From positions 1 to 62,047 of the forward strand of contig NZ_JXTH01000009.1 of NCBI RefSeq assembly GCF_000836725.1: a stretch of 62,047 bases of DNA. Direction: 5' to 3'. Of the stretch, positions 16,684-25,537 are shown in pieces. This DNA comes from Anoxybacillus thermarum (GTDB taxonomy: Bacteria > Bacillota > Bacilli > Bacillales > Anoxybacillaceae). The notes below the pieces were generated by a model, which saw only the letters and a list, made by a program, of their open reading frames with translations, had not been told where the DNA came from and ran no database searches. The translations under genes were made by a program, and so were the position numbers. Position 1 is the first letter of the stretch. The number at the start of each line of letters is the position of its first letter.

Positions 16684-18177
16684 ATGAGCACAATGCGGAT
16701 TGGCGGATTGGCGAGCGGAATGGATATTGATCAACTCGTCAGCGATCTGATGAAAGCGGAGCGCATGCCGCTTGATAAGCTATATCAAAAAAAGCAAATT
16801 TTAGAATGGCAACGTGATGATTATCGTTCGATGAATGCGTTGCTTCAAGATTTGGATAGTTATATTTTTAATAACTTAACGCTGCAAAGCAATATGCTCA
16901 AAAAAAAGACAACAAGTTCTGATGAGAGTGTTGTGACGGCAACAGCGAATGCTTCTGCAGCGAATATTAGCACGAATTTAACGGTTACGAAAGTCGCTAC
17001 GTCGGCCACTTGGGTTTCTGAAGCTTCTTCAGCTAGTTATACACCAAGCGGTACAGATACGACGCTGAAAATTAACGTAACAAATGGGGACGGAACGAGC
17101 CCAACAAACCCTGTAACCATTACAATTGCAGCGAATTCATCGTTGGATTCGGTTATTGCTCAATTAAACAGCAACAGTGACCTTGGCATTAGTGTGTTTC
17201 ATGATACAAAGACAGGAAAAATCTCGATTATGAAGAAAGATACGGGGGCAGCGGCAAGTTTAGTGATGGGGGACGCAACGACTGCTTCGTTTTTCCAACA
17301 GCTCGGGTTTACGGGGGCTGCGAATGGTGCGGAATTGACGGGGAAAACGGCAGGAGAGGATGCGCAATTTACGATTAACGGTCTTGCGACATCACGTTCA
17401 ACGAATACGTTTACTATTAATAATGTTACTTACACGCTAAAAAAGGAAGGAACCGCTTCTGTTACAACAACAAACGATACAGATGCAATGTTCAATATAA
17501 TCAAAGGCTTCGTCGACAAATATAACGAAACTATCGGGAAAATCAATGCTAAATTATCGGAAGAGCGGTATCGCGACTATTTACCGCTGACGGATGAGCA
17601 AAAAGAAGCGATGACGGAAAAGCAAATTGAGCTATGGGAAGAAAAAGCGAAAAGCGGACTGCTTCGCCGCGATTCGATTTTATCCAGCGGCTTAAGCCAA
17701 ATGCGCTTGGACATTTACAGTAAAGTTAGTGACCCATCGGTTAATACAAACTATGATACGCTTTCGGAAATTGGGATTACGACATCAAGCAATTATTTAG
17801 AAAACGGAAAGCTTATTATTGATGAAACAAAGTTGCGGGACGCAATTGAAAAAGATCCGAATGCCATTTATCAATTGTTTAACGCGAGCGGATCTGATTT
17901 CGATACAAAAGGCATCGCGCAACGTTTGCGTGATACGATCAAGAGTACGATTGGAAAAATTGAAACGAAAGCTGGGAAAACGATTTGGACAAACAACCAG
18001 TTTGAAATCGGAAAAAGCTTAAACGATTTAGATAAACGAATTGATGCTTTTGAAGATCGATTAAAGGATATTGAGGATCGTTATTGGCGCCAGTTCACAG
18101 CGATGGAAAAGGCGATCCAGCGCTCGAATGAGCAAAGTATGTATCTCATGAACGCTTTTGGCGGCGGAGGACAATAA
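16684..18177 (+). CDS. fliD: flagellar hook-associated protein 2, filament cap
   Basis: 497 residues from ATG 16684; RBS GGAGGTGG at 16671-16678 overlaps the in-frame GTG 16675. FliD caps the filament and helps flagellin polymerise outside the cell after type III export. The N-terminal domain is clear (MRIGGLASGMDIDQLVSDLM, then KLYQKKQILEWQRDDYRSMN) and the C-terminal coiled coil ends RSNEQSMYLMNAFGGGGQ. The middle is Thr/Ser/Asn-rich, as in the variable surface domain. It is 12 bases after flaG and followed by its partner chaperones. Confidence 0.95.
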   Translation: MSTMRIGGLASGMDIDQLVSDLMKAERMPLDKLYQKKQILEWQRDDYRSMNALLQDLDSYIFNNLTLQSNMLKKKTTSSDESVVTATANASAANISTNLTVTKVATSATWVSEASSASYTPSGTDTTLKINVTNGDGTSPTNPVTITIAANSSLDSVIAQLNSNSDLGISVFHDTKTGKISIMKKDTGAAASLVMGDATTASFFQQLGFTGAANGAELTGKTAGEDAQFTINGLATSRSTNTFTINNVTYTLKKEGTASVTTTNDTDAMFNIIKGFVDKYNETIGKINAKLSEERYRDYLPLTDEQKEAMTEKQIELWEEKAKSGLLRRDSILSSGLSQMRLDIYSKVSDPSVNTNYDTLSEIGITTSSNYLENGKLIIDETKLRDAIEKDPNAIYQLFNASGSDFDTKGIAQRLRDTIKSTIGKIETKAGKTIWTNNQFEIGKSLNDLDKRIDAFEDRLKDIEDRYWRQFTAMEKAIQRSNEQSMYLMNAFGGGGQ

Positions 18178-18192
18178 TTAGGAGGTTGAACG

Positions 18193-18585
18193 ATGAACCC
18201 ATATCAGTCTTATCAAACAAACGCGGTGCAAACAGCGTCGCCGGGGGAATTGACGCTTATGCTTTATAACGGTTGCTTAAAGTTTATTGCACAAGCGAAA
18301 AAAGCGATTGAAGAAAAAAACATTGAAGCGCGCAATACAAATTTATTAAAAGCGCAAAAAATTATTCAAGAGTTGATGGTCACGCTTAATATGGAATATG
18401 AAGTAGCCAAATCGATGATGACGATGTATGACTATATGTATCGCCGATTAGTGGAAGCAAATATTAAAAGCGACATCGTAATTTTGGAAGAAATCGAAGG
18501 GTACGTCAAAGAGTTTCGTGATACGTGGAAGCAAGTGATTCAATTGAATCGTCAACGTCAATATGCACAAGGCGGTCAAGTGTAA
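18193..18585 (+). CDS. fliS: flagellin export chaperone FliS
   Basis: 130 residues, typical length. It binds the flagellin C-terminus and prevents premature polymerisation. Signature at the start: MNPYQSYQTNAVQTASPGEL, then LTLMLYNGCLKFI. RBS AGGAGGTTGAACG before ATG 18193. The stop overlaps the next start (TAATG). Confidence 0.95.
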   Translation: MNPYQSYQTNAVQTASPGELTLMLYNGCLKFIAQAKKAIEEKNIEARNTNLLKAQKIIQELMVTLNMEYEVAKSMMTMYDYMYRRLVEANIKSDIVILEEIEGYVKEFRDTWKQVIQLNRQRQYAQGGQV

Positions 18586-18935
18586 TGAACGTCGTTGCGG
18601 AGCTTTTGCAAGCAACGAAAGCGTTAGTTGCATGCCTTCATCAGCCTATTGAAAAAGATGGACGTGATGCAGTCATTGAGCAAATTGAAGAGTTGCTTGA
18701 AAAGCGGGAACAGCTGCTCAAGCTACTTCCCGATACGCTGACAGATGAACAAAAACAAATGGGGAAAGAGCTGATTGCGCTCGATCGGGAGGCAAATGAA
18801 CTTCTCCGCCAACTGAAACAACAAATTCAACAAGATTTAAAACAAATGAAACAAACAAAAGAGGCAGCTCATCGCTATCATGATTTGTATGAACCGTTAT
18901 CCATAGACGGCATGTTTTATGATAAACGAAGGTAG
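18585..18935 (+). CDS. fliT: FliT-like flagellar chaperone
   Basis: 116 residues from ATG 18585, which shares bases with the fliS stop; a longer frame starting at 18525 would run inside fliS. It is mostly charged coiled-coil helix (VIEQIEELLEKREQLLKLL, LLRQLKQQIQQDLKQMK), as in FliT, the FliD-binding export chaperone. Sequence conservation in this family is low, so the assignment rests on position, size and helical character. Confidence 0.72.
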   Translation: MNVVAELLQATKALVACLHQPIEKDGRDAVIEQIEELLEKREQLLKLLPDTLTDEQKQMGKELIALDREANELLRQLKQQIQQDLKQMKQTKEAAHRYHDLYEPLSIDGMFYDKRR

Positions 18936-18937
18936 GT

Positions 18938-19333
18938 ATGAATATGTTACAATTAACTCCAGAACAATTAACAGTCGTTCGTCAATATGCGACGTTACTA
19001 GATACGATCGAAGAAGGATTTCAGTACGTTAAGGAAAGTTTTGTGGATTATGAGCGGACGCAAGGAGATGCTGTGCTTGCTGACATTTTAGAAGCGTTCG
19101 ATCAAATTGATGCGGTAAACGAGCGGTCATTCGCACAATTTTTTGCTGGGGAGGAAGCGGTGTTGCACGAGTTGAAGCGTTTTGCTTCTGTCATCGAGGA
19201 AGCGTGGAAGTTAGACGGAAAGCTGCACGACACGAACGCAAAGCAACAAGTCGTTGAAAAACATTTAGCACCAGCGTTTGAAGCGTGGAAAGTAAGCGTG
19301 ATGCAACATCTTCGTCCGTATATTGAGCAGTAA
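18938..19333 (+). CDS. unknown small helical protein downstream of fliT
   Basis: 131 residues, soluble, acidic and helical, no signal peptide, membrane segment or motif that I recognise. ATG 18938 has RBS GGTAGGT; ATG 18944 is the alternative. It follows fliT by two bases and ends before a strong bidirectional terminator, so it is the last gene of the flagellar cap operon. Position suggests a flagellar export or assembly role, possibly another chaperone, but nothing in the sequence proves it. Confidence 0.7.
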   Translation: MNMLQLTPEQLTVVRQYATLLDTIEEGFQYVKESFVDYERTQGDAVLADILEAFDQIDAVNERSFAQFFAGEEAVLHELKRFASVIEEAWKLDGKLHDTNAKQQVVEKHLAPAFEAWKVSVMQHLRPYIEQ

Positions 19334-19338
19334 TATAT

Positions 19339-19371
19339 AGAAGGTGCGAGCAGATCGCACCTTCTATTATT
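19339..19371. terminator. bidirectional terminator between the flagellar operon and HD-GYP gene
   Basis: Perfect 11-base stem AGAAGGTGCGA (19339-19349) and TCGCACCTTCT (19355-19365) with a five-base loop, followed on the plus strand by a T-rich stretch. The two flanking genes converge on it. Confidence 0.85.
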
Positions 19372-20453
19372 TAAAACGCCTCTGTAATTGTAACATTTAC
19401 TTCTTTTCGCAAGTCGATTTCAAATGGTGATTTTAGCGTTTCACCGTTTGGGTTTTGTAAAATACGAACGACAGGACGAAGCGGATATTCAGGGAAAATT
19501 TTCGAGACGACGCCGCGATATCCTGTATTTAATACGATGTTTGTGCCGAGCGGGTAAATGGCGACGTACTTCAAAAACGTTTTAATGAGCTCGTAATCAA
19601 ATAACGTGTTGCCAGCTGCGCATAAATATTCGGCCGCTTCGTGTGGCGAATGTTGTTGGCGGTGGTCGCGCGGCGAAGTAAGCGCATCGAATACGTCTGC
19701 AATCGCAATAATGCGCGCGAATTCGTGAATGTATTTGCCGGCTGCTTTGTGTGGGTAACCGCTACCGTCAAAACGTTCATGATGTTGTAAGGCACAGTAA
19801 GCGGAAGACGGTGAAATATTATTTTGCTTTTTCAATAGTTCAAATCCAAACTCTGTATGATGGGATATAATTCGACGTTCATCAGGGCTAAGAGGCCCTT
19901 TTTTCGCCCAAAGTGCACTCGGAATTTGCGTCATGCCAATATCGAATAAGAGCGCTCCCACTCCTAGGTCTAGTAGTTGCTGTGAAGAGTATCCTTTAGC
20001 TAAGCCGATAACGCCTGCGATTGTTGCTACATTGACTGAATGATGAAAAAAATACCCTTTTGAAATAACGAGATCTGATAAGTTAATAAGCAAATTTTCG
20101 CGGCTCAATAAATAATCTAAAATTTCTTTAAATATTTTTTGATATTCTTGCCCGAGATCTAGCGAAGATACGCGTTGAACAGCTTTTTGTTCTTCGATGA
20201 GTTCCGTCATCGTTTCATACACTTTTTTTACCGCTTGTTGCCGCACAACCGGGCTGATCGTCGGACTTTCTTCAATATCGAATGTGAAAATATCGTGAAT
20301 ATAAATATGGCGAATGCCGCTTTCCCTCAATCCACGAATGTATGAGTCGGTTAGTTTTACCCCTTTGGCAAGCAAAACAGCTCCGTTTGGTCCATAAATG
20401 TCGACAGCGAGCACATCGCCGCTTTTTGCTTCAAATATGTGCACTTTCCGCAT
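19371..20453 (-). CDS. HD-GYP domain protein with degenerate HD dyad
   Basis: 360 residues from ATG 20453 on the minus strand; the RBS GAGGTG is seven bases before it, which excludes the upstream start at 20495. Residues about 130-300 form an HD-GYP domain, known for cyclic-di-GMP hydrolysis. The GYP part is intact (HHERFDGSGYP, 224-234) and IADVFDALTS follows. However the canonical LLHDIGK reads LLFDIGM (168-174): the dyad His is Phe170 and the conserved Lys is Met174. Activity may be lost or changed to sensing. It converges with the flagellar operon, fitting a motility-linked signal role by inference. Confidence 0.88.
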   Translation of the reverse strand: MRKVHIFEAKSGDVLAVDIYGPNGAVLLAKGVKLTDSYIRGLRESGIRHIYIHDIFTFDIEESPTISPVVRQQAVKKVYETMTELIEEQKAVQRVSSLDLGQEYQKIFKEILDYLLSRENLLINLSDLVISKGYFFHHSVNVATIAGVIGLAKGYSSQQLLDLGVGALLFDIGMTQIPSALWAKKGPLSPDERRIISHHTEFGFELLKKQNNISPSSAYCALQHHERFDGSGYPHKAAGKYIHEFARIIAIADVFDALTSPRDHRQQHSPHEAAEYLCAAGNTLFDYELIKTFLKYVAIYPLGTNIVLNTGYRGVVSKIFPEYPLRPVVRILQNPNGETLKSPFEIDLRKEVNVTITEAF

Positions 20454-20556
20454 GCGATAACACCTCAGTAGAAAAATACGAACGCCTTTCATCATCTATA
20501 AATTATAGCATAATTATCCATCGTTTTGTTCATCATTTTTTCACAAAAAATGTGAC

Positions 20557-20582
20557 GATTGAGAAGGAGTTTTGTAGGGAAT
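20557..20582 (+). promoter_or_regulatory. possible sigma-B-type promoter for hpf
   Basis: GATTGA (20557-20562), a 14-base spacer and GGGAAT (20577-20582) resemble GTTTAA-N12-15-GGGWAW. The B. subtilis homologue yvyD is a general stress gene, which makes this plausible, but the -35 match is only 4/6. Confidence 0.35.
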
Positions 20583-20626
20583 TGTAGAAATAAGTAACTA
20601 ACCTTTCATAAAAGGAGGAACAGCGT

Positions 20627-21175
20627 ATGAAATACAACGTTCGTGGAGAAAACATCGAGGTTACACAAGCAATTCGAGAGTATGTTGAGAAAAAAATTGG
20701 GAAATTAGAACGTTATTTTGAAACGACTGAAGGAGTTACTGTTCACGTTAATTTAAAAGTATATAACGATAAACAATCGAAAATTGAAGTAACGATCCCA
20801 ATGCCACAAATTGTATTGCGTGCGGAAGAGCGCCACGACGATATGTATGCGGCAATCGATTTGGTCGTCGATAAACTCGAACGCCAAATTCGTAAACATA
20901 AAACGAAAGTGAACCGAAAAATGCGCGAAAAAGAAGCAAATGGTGTGACGCTCACAACAACTGCTCCTGTCGCAACAGAAGAGCACGAGGAAGAAGAGTT
21001 TGAAGTTGTACGTACGAAACGTTTTAGCTTAAAACCGATGGATAGTGAAGAAGCGATTTTACAAATGAATATGCTTGGTCATAACTTTTACGTCTTTATT
21101 AATGCGGAAACAAACCGCACAAACGTCGTTTATAAACGAAAAGACGGCAAATATGGCTTAATTGAAGCGAACTAA
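20627..21175 (+). CDS. hpf: long-form ribosome hibernation promoting factor
   Basis: 182 residues, the long HPF type. The N-terminal S30AE/HPF domain (MKYNVRGENIEVTQAIREYV, IEVTIPMPQIVLRAEERHDD) binds the 30S decoding site. A charged linker leads to the C-terminal dimerisation domain from about residue 125 (RTKRFSLKPMDSEEAILQMN, GHNFYVFINAETNRTNVVYK) that forms 100S ribosome dimers in stationary phase. RBS AAAGGAGGAACAGCGT. It is located between flagellar genes and secA, as in B. subtilis. Confidence 0.95.
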   Translation: MKYNVRGENIEVTQAIREYVEKKIGKLERYFETTEGVTVHVNLKVYNDKQSKIEVTIPMPQIVLRAEERHDDMYAAIDLVVDKLERQIRKHKTKVNRKMREKEANGVTLTTTAPVATEEHEEEEFEVVRTKRFSLKPMDSEEAILQMNMLGHNFYVFINAETNRTNVVYKRKDGKYGLIEAN

Positions 21176-21182
21176 TCCTCCC

Positions 21183-21217
21183 GCCCTCTGTCGACATAAG
21201 ACAGAGGGTGGTATAAT
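21183..21217 (+). promoter_or_regulatory. hairpin after hpf overlapping a TATAAT element
   Basis: CCCTCTGTC (21184-21192) pairs with GACAGAGGG (21200-21208). No T-run follows; instead TATAAT is at 21212-21217 with TCGACA at 21191-21196 (15-base spacer) inside the hairpin. It may end hpf messages weakly and start transcription of the next gene. Confidence 0.45.
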
Positions 21218-21227
21218 GTGAAAGAGG

Positions 21228-21659
21228 GTGGAAGCGATTTTACGCGAAATTTTAGGGAAGTTGACGAGTATTGAGAGTCATTTTTTTCAATTTCAACAAG
21301 AAGTGCGCGAAAGATTTGCGCAAATTGATGGTCGCTTTGCCCAGATTGACAAACGGTTTGCTAAAATGGAAAGTCGGCTAGCTGCGCTTGAACAAGAAAT
21401 GAAAGAAACAAATGAGCGCATCAGTCGCCTTGAGAAAGAAATGTGCGATGTCAAAAAGCGTCTTGAGCATGTCGAAACACAACTAGGCGACGTAAAAGAA
21501 ACAGTGCATCGTTTAGAAATTCAACTAGCGAACGATGTGGGTACATTATTGGAAAACATTTATAAAAAGATCGATGAAAAAGGATTTGAAATTTACGCCC
21601 TCAACAAACGCTCACTCAGAGTCGAAGCCTCTATCGAGCAACTACAATCGCAAGTGTAA
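21228..21659 (+). CDS. small coiled-coil protein of unknown function
   Basis: 143 residues, almost entirely heptad-repeat coiled coil, with near-repeats [20 protein letters not shown] and later [20 protein letters not shown]. No membrane segment or catalytic motif. The start is uncertain: GTG 21228 sits within the GAGGGTGG that would serve as the RBS, and no better ATG is available nearby. It is flanked by its own promoter-like hairpin and a good terminator, so it is probably a single-gene unit. Similar coiled-coil proteins occur in thermophilic bacilli with no known job. Confidence 0.65.
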   Translation: MEAILREILGKLTSIESHFFQFQQEVRERFAQIDGRFAQIDKRFAKMESRLAALEQEMKETNERISRLEKEMCDVKKRLEHVETQLGDVKETVHRLEIQLANDVGTLLENIYKKIDEKGFEIYALNKRSLRVEASIEQLQSQV

Positions 21660-21660
21660 T

Positions 21661-21683
21661 CCAGCGAGGAAGCTGGTTTTTTC
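21661..21683 (+). terminator. rho-independent terminator before secA
   Basis: CCAGC (21661-21665) and GCTGG (21672-21676), then six T and a T/C-rich tail, immediately after the coiled-coil gene stop. Confidence 0.75.
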
Positions 21684-21711
21684 TTTTTTCCCCATCCCCT
21701 TTTCGTATGAG

Positions 21712-21740
21712 TTGTCACCTTTTCTTGTAAGTGATATGAT
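21712..21740 (+). promoter_or_regulatory. sigma-A promoter of secA
   Basis: TTGTCA (21712-21717), 17-base spacer, TATGAT (21735-21740); about 38 bases upstream of the secA ATG. Confidence 0.75.
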
Positions 21741-21777
21741 GGTAATTAGCGACTATATAAGCAAGGGGCGTTTTTGT

Positions 21778-24282
21778 ATGCTTGGAATGTTAAAAAAAGT
21801 GTTTGATCCGAATAAACGGCAAATTGCGCGATTAGAAAAAATCGCGAATGAAATTGATGCGCTCGGTCCGCAAATGGCGCAGCTTTCCGATGACGAATTG
21901 CGTCAAAAAACAGAAGAGTTTAAGGCGCGTCTTGAAAAAGGCGAGACGCTTGATGATTTACTTGTTGAGGCGTTTGCGGTCGTTCGCGAAGCAGCAAAGC
22001 GTGTGCTTGGCATGTATCCGTATAAGGTGCAATTAATGGGGGGCATTGCGCTTCATGAAGGCAACATCGCTGAAATGAAGACAGGGGAAGGAAAAACGTT
22101 AACCGCGACGATGCCTGTCTATTTAAATGCGTTAACAGGAAAAGGCGTCCATGTCGTGACAGTAAACGAATACTTAGCAAGCCGCGACGCGACTGAAATG
22201 GGCAGATTGTATCAGTTTTTAGGTTTATCTGTCGGACTGAATTTAAGCAATATGTCGCGCGAAGAAAAGCAGGCGGCTTATAACGCTGATATTACATATG
22301 GAACGAATAACGAATTTGGTTTCGATTATTTGCGCGATAACATGGTGCTATATAAAGAACATATGGTGCAACGCCCGCTTCATTATGCGATTATTGACGA
22401 AGTTGACTCGATTTTAATTGATGAAGCACGTACACCGCTCATTATTTCAGGCACAGCGCAAAAGTCTACAAAATTGTACATTCAAGCGAATGCGTTCGTC
22501 CGTACATTAAAACGGGATGTCGATTATACGTACGATGAAAAAACGAAAAGCGTGCAGCTCACGGAAGAAGGAATGAACAAAGCAGAGCGCGCGTTTGGAA
22601 TCGATAACTTATTCGATTTAAAACATGTGACGTTAAACCATCATATTAACCAAGCATTGCGTGCGCACGTTGTCATGCAGCGCGACGTCGATTATGTCGT
22701 TGAAGACGGAAAAATCGTCATCGTTGACCCGTTTACCGGTCGCCTCATGCGCGGACGCCGATATAGCGATGGGCTTCATCAAGCGATCGAAGCAAAAGAA
22801 GGACTTGAGATTCAAAACGAATCGATGACGCTTGCGACGATTACGTTCCAAAACTATTTCCGTATGTACGAGAAGCTTGCGGGGATGACGGGAACAGCGA
22901 AAACAGAAGAAGAAGAGTTTCGCAACATTTACAATATGCAAGTTGTCGTCATTCCGACAAATAAACCGGTCATTCGTGATGATCGTCCAGATTTAATTTA
23001 TCGTACGATGGAAGGAAAGTTTCGTGCAGTTGTCGAGGATATTGCGGAACGTCATGCGAAAGGACAACCTGTCCTCGTCGGTACGGTGTCGATTGAAACG
23101 TCTGAATTGTTGTCAAGCATGTTAACGAAACGCGGCATTCGCCATAACGTATTAAATGCGAAAAACCATGCAAAAGAGGCAGAAATTATCGCTCAAGCAG
23201 GTCAAAAAGGTGCGGTAACGATTGCGACGAACATGGCAGGACGCGGAACGGACATTAAACTTGGCGAAGGGGTGCGTGAGCTTGGCGGTTTAGCGGTCAT
23301 CGGGACAGAACGTCACGAAAGCCGCCGCATTGATAATCAGCTGCGCGGTCGTTCTGGTCGTCAAGGAGATCCGGGGGTATCGCAATTTTACTTGTCGCTT
23401 GAAGATGAACTCATGCGTCGCTTCGGTTCAGAAAATATGATGGCGATGATGGATCGTTTAGGCATGGACGATTCACAGCCGATTCAAAGTAAAATTGTTT
23501 CAAAGGCGGTTGAGTCGGCACAAAAACGTGTCGAAGGAAACAACTTCGATGCACGTAAACAACTATTGCAGTACGACGACGTATTGCGTGAACAACGTGA
23601 AATTATTTATCGTCAACGTTTCCAAGTGCTTGATTCGGAAAACTTGCGCGATATCGTTGAAAAAATGATTCAATCGGTCATCGAGCGCGTCGTGCGCATG
23701 CATACGCCAGAAGATGAATTGCCAGAAGAATGGAACGTGCAAGCCATTGTTGATTATGTGCAAGCGAACCTTCTTTCTGAAGGAGATGTGACGATCAACG
23801 ACTTGCGTGGTAAAGATCCAGACGAAATGATTGAATTCATTTGGAATAAAGTGCGCGCACGTTACGATGAAAAAGAAAGCCGCATTCCAGCCGAGCAAAT
23901 GCGCGAGTTTGAGCGCGTCATCGTCTTGCGTGCCGTCGATATGAAATGGATGGAACATATTGATGCGATGGAACAGTTGCGCCAAGGTATTCATTTGCGT
24001 GCGTACGGTCAAATTGATCCGCTACGTGAATATCAAATGGAAGGATATGCGATGTTTGAAGCGATGATCGCTTCCATTGAAGAAGAAGTCGCACGTTACA
24101 TTATGAAGGCAGAAATCGAAAACAACCTTGAGCGACAAGAAGTGGCGAAAGGTGAGGCGGTCCATCCGAAAGAAGGCGAAGAAGTGAAGCGCAAGCCGGT
24201 GAAAAAAGCGGTGGAAGTTGGTCGGAATGAACCGTGCCCGTGCGGAAGCGGAAAAAAATATAAACATTGCTGTGGACGATAA
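21778..24282 (+). CDS. secA: preprotein translocase ATPase SecA
   Basis: 834 residues from ATG 21778 with RBS AAGGGG; an open frame extends back to 21535 but through a terminator and promoter. SecA drives post-translational export through SecYEG. Motifs: Walker [33 protein letters not shown], the second-half [12 protein letters not shown] and [12 protein letters not shown], and a C-terminal zinc/SecB-type tail [13 protein letters not shown]. Length equals that of bacillar SecA. It is monocistronic or partly co-transcribed with prfB. Confidence 0.98.
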   Translation: MLGMLKKVFDPNKRQIARLEKIANEIDALGPQMAQLSDDELRQKTEEFKARLEKGETLDDLLVEAFAVVREAAKRVLGMYPYKVQLMGGIALHEGNIAEMKTGEGKTLTATMPVYLNALTGKGVHVVTVNEYLASRDATEMGRLYQFLGLSVGLNLSNMSREEKQAAYNADITYGTNNEFGFDYLRDNMVLYKEHMVQRPLHYAIIDEVDSILIDEARTPLIISGTAQKSTKLYIQANAFVRTLKRDVDYTYDEKTKSVQLTEEGMNKAERAFGIDNLFDLKHVTLNHHINQALRAHVVMQRDVDYVVEDGKIVIVDPFTGRLMRGRRYSDGLHQAIEAKEGLEIQNESMTLATITFQNYFRMYEKLAGMTGTAKTEEEEFRNIYNMQVVVIPTNKPVIRDDRPDLIYRTMEGKFRAVVEDIAERHAKGQPVLVGTVSIETSELLSSMLTKRGIRHNVLNAKNHAKEAEIIAQAGQKGAVTIATNMAGRGTDIKLGEGVRELGGLAVIGTERHESRRIDNQLRGRSGRQGDPGVSQFYLSLEDELMRRFGSENMMAMMDRLGMDDSQPIQSKIVSKAVESAQKRVEGNNFDARKQLLQYDDVLREQREIIYRQRFQVLDSENLRDIVEKMIQSVIERVVRMHTPEDELPEEWNVQAIVDYVQANLLSEGDVTINDLRGKDPDEMIEFIWNKVRARYDEKESRIPAEQMREFERVIVLRAVDMKWMEHIDAMEQLRQGIHLRAYGQIDPLREYQMEGYAMFEAMIASIEEEVARYIMKAEIENNLERQEVAKGEAVHPKEGEEVKRKPVKKAVEVGRNEPCPCGSGKKYKHCCGR

Positions 24283-24305
24283 GTGAGGGACTTTTCCCTC
24301 GCTTT
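24283..24305 (+). terminator. weak terminator or attenuator between secA and prfB
   Basis: GTGAGGGA (24283-24290) can pair with TCCCTCGC (24295-24302) around CTTT; only a short T-tract follows, so read-through into prfB is likely. Confidence 0.45.
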
Positions 24306-24312
24306 CGTTATG

Positions 24313-24341
24313 TTGCGTTCGTGATGACGTTTGAATACAAT
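24313..24341 (+). promoter_or_regulatory. sigma-A promoter of prfB
   Basis: TTGCGT (24313-24318), 17-base spacer, TACAAT (24336-24341), 20 bases upstream of the prfB start codon. Confidence 0.6.
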
Positions 24342-24360
24342 AATGGTTGAGGTGAATGAC

Positions 24361-25471
24361 ATGATCGATTTAGTAGAAATTAAGCAAGAGCTTGAGAAAA
24401 TGGCTAAGCGATTAGCGGATATTAGGGGGTCTCTTTGACCTCGAAACGAAAGAAGCGCGCATTGAACAGCTAGAAGCACAAATGTCTGCCCCAGATTTTT
24501 GGGACGATCAAAAAGCTGCCCAAGCGGTCATTAGTGAAGCAAATGCGCTAAAAGATTTAGTTGGTGAGTTTCGTTCGCTTGAAGAGCGATTTGAAAATTT
24601 AGAAGTGACATACGAGCTTGTCAAAGAAGAGCCAGATGAAGAATTGCAAAAAGAGCTCGTGTCTGAGGCGAAAAAATTATCGAAAGACTTTAGTGAATTT
24701 GAACTGCAATTGTTGTTAAATGAACCGTATGATAAAAATAACGCCATTTTAGAACTTCATCCTGGCGCAGGTGGAACAGAGTCGCAAGATTGGGCGTCGA
24801 TGCTGTTGCGCATGTATACGCGCTGGGCGGAGAAAAAAGGATATAAAGTGGAAACGCTCGATTATTTACCGGGTGAGGAAGCAGGAATTAAAAGTGTCAC
24901 GTTGTTAATTAAAGGGCATAATGCGTATGGATATTTAAAAGCGGAAAAAGGCGTCCACCGCCTCGTGCGCATTTCACCGTTTGATGCTTCTGGTCGCCGT
25001 CATACGTCGTTCGTTTCATGCGAAGTTGTACCTGAATTTGATGACAACATTGAAATTGATGTGCGCCCGGATGAAATAAAAGTTGATACGTACCGTTCGA
25101 GCGGTGCCGGCGGCCAGCACGTCAATACGACAGATTCAGCTGTACGCATTACACACATTCCGACGGGCATTGTCGTCACATGCCAATCGGAACGCTCGCA
25201 AATTAAAAACCGTGAAAAAGCGATGAATATGTTAAAAGCGAAATTGTATCAAAAGAAGCTAGAGGAACAACAGGCGGAGCTGGCAGAAATTCGCGGCGAA
25301 CAAAAAGAAATCGGCTGGGGAAGCCAAATTCGTTCTTATGTGTTTCATCCGTACTCGCTTGTAAAGGATCATCGCACAAATACTGAAGTCGGAAACGTGC
25401 AAGCGGTTATGGACGGAGAAATTGATGTCTTTATCGACGCATATTTACGTTCAAAATTAAAACAAGGGTAA
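24361..25471 (+). CDS. prfB: peptide chain release factor 2 with programmed +1 frameshift
   Basis: The gene is join(24361-24435, 24437-25471), 369 residues. Reading from ATG 24361 (RBS GAGGTGA) hits TGA at 24436-24438 after codon 25. That site is the classical RF2 autoregulation signal: internal Shine-Dalgarno AGGGGG (24424-24429), then TCT CTT TGA C. A +1 slip at CTT continues as Asp-Leu-Glu in the main frame. The body has the stop-codon recognition motif SPF ([14 protein letters not shown]) and the catalytic GGQ ([14 protein letters not shown]). RF2 reads UGA and UAA; scarce RF2 favours the slip. Confidence 0.97.
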
Positions 25472-25495
25472 GGTGTCCGATATGGGCACCTTTTT
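25471..25495 (+). terminator. rho-independent terminator after prfB
   Basis: AGGTGTCC (25471-25478) and GGGCACCT (25484-25491) with one T-G pair, followed by TTTTT. Confidence 0.8.
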
Positions 25496-25537
25496 ATATA
25501 TTGACGACTAAAGATGAAGGATATGTGACTGGTGGTG

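Noticed and set aside
21535-21777. N-terminal extension of SecA
   Set aside because: The extra frame covers the coiled-coil gene end, its terminator and the secA promoter; ATG 21778 has a good RBS and gives normal SecA length.
23563-24012. Minus-strand frame of 149 residues inside secA
   Set aside because: Antisense to a conserved gene, no RBS or recognisable domain; the same applies to other antisense frames across the window.
24361-24482. Frameshift error or truncated prfB
   Set aside because: The site has the internal Shine-Dalgarno and CTT TGA C of the known programmed RF2 frameshift, so it is regulation and not damage.
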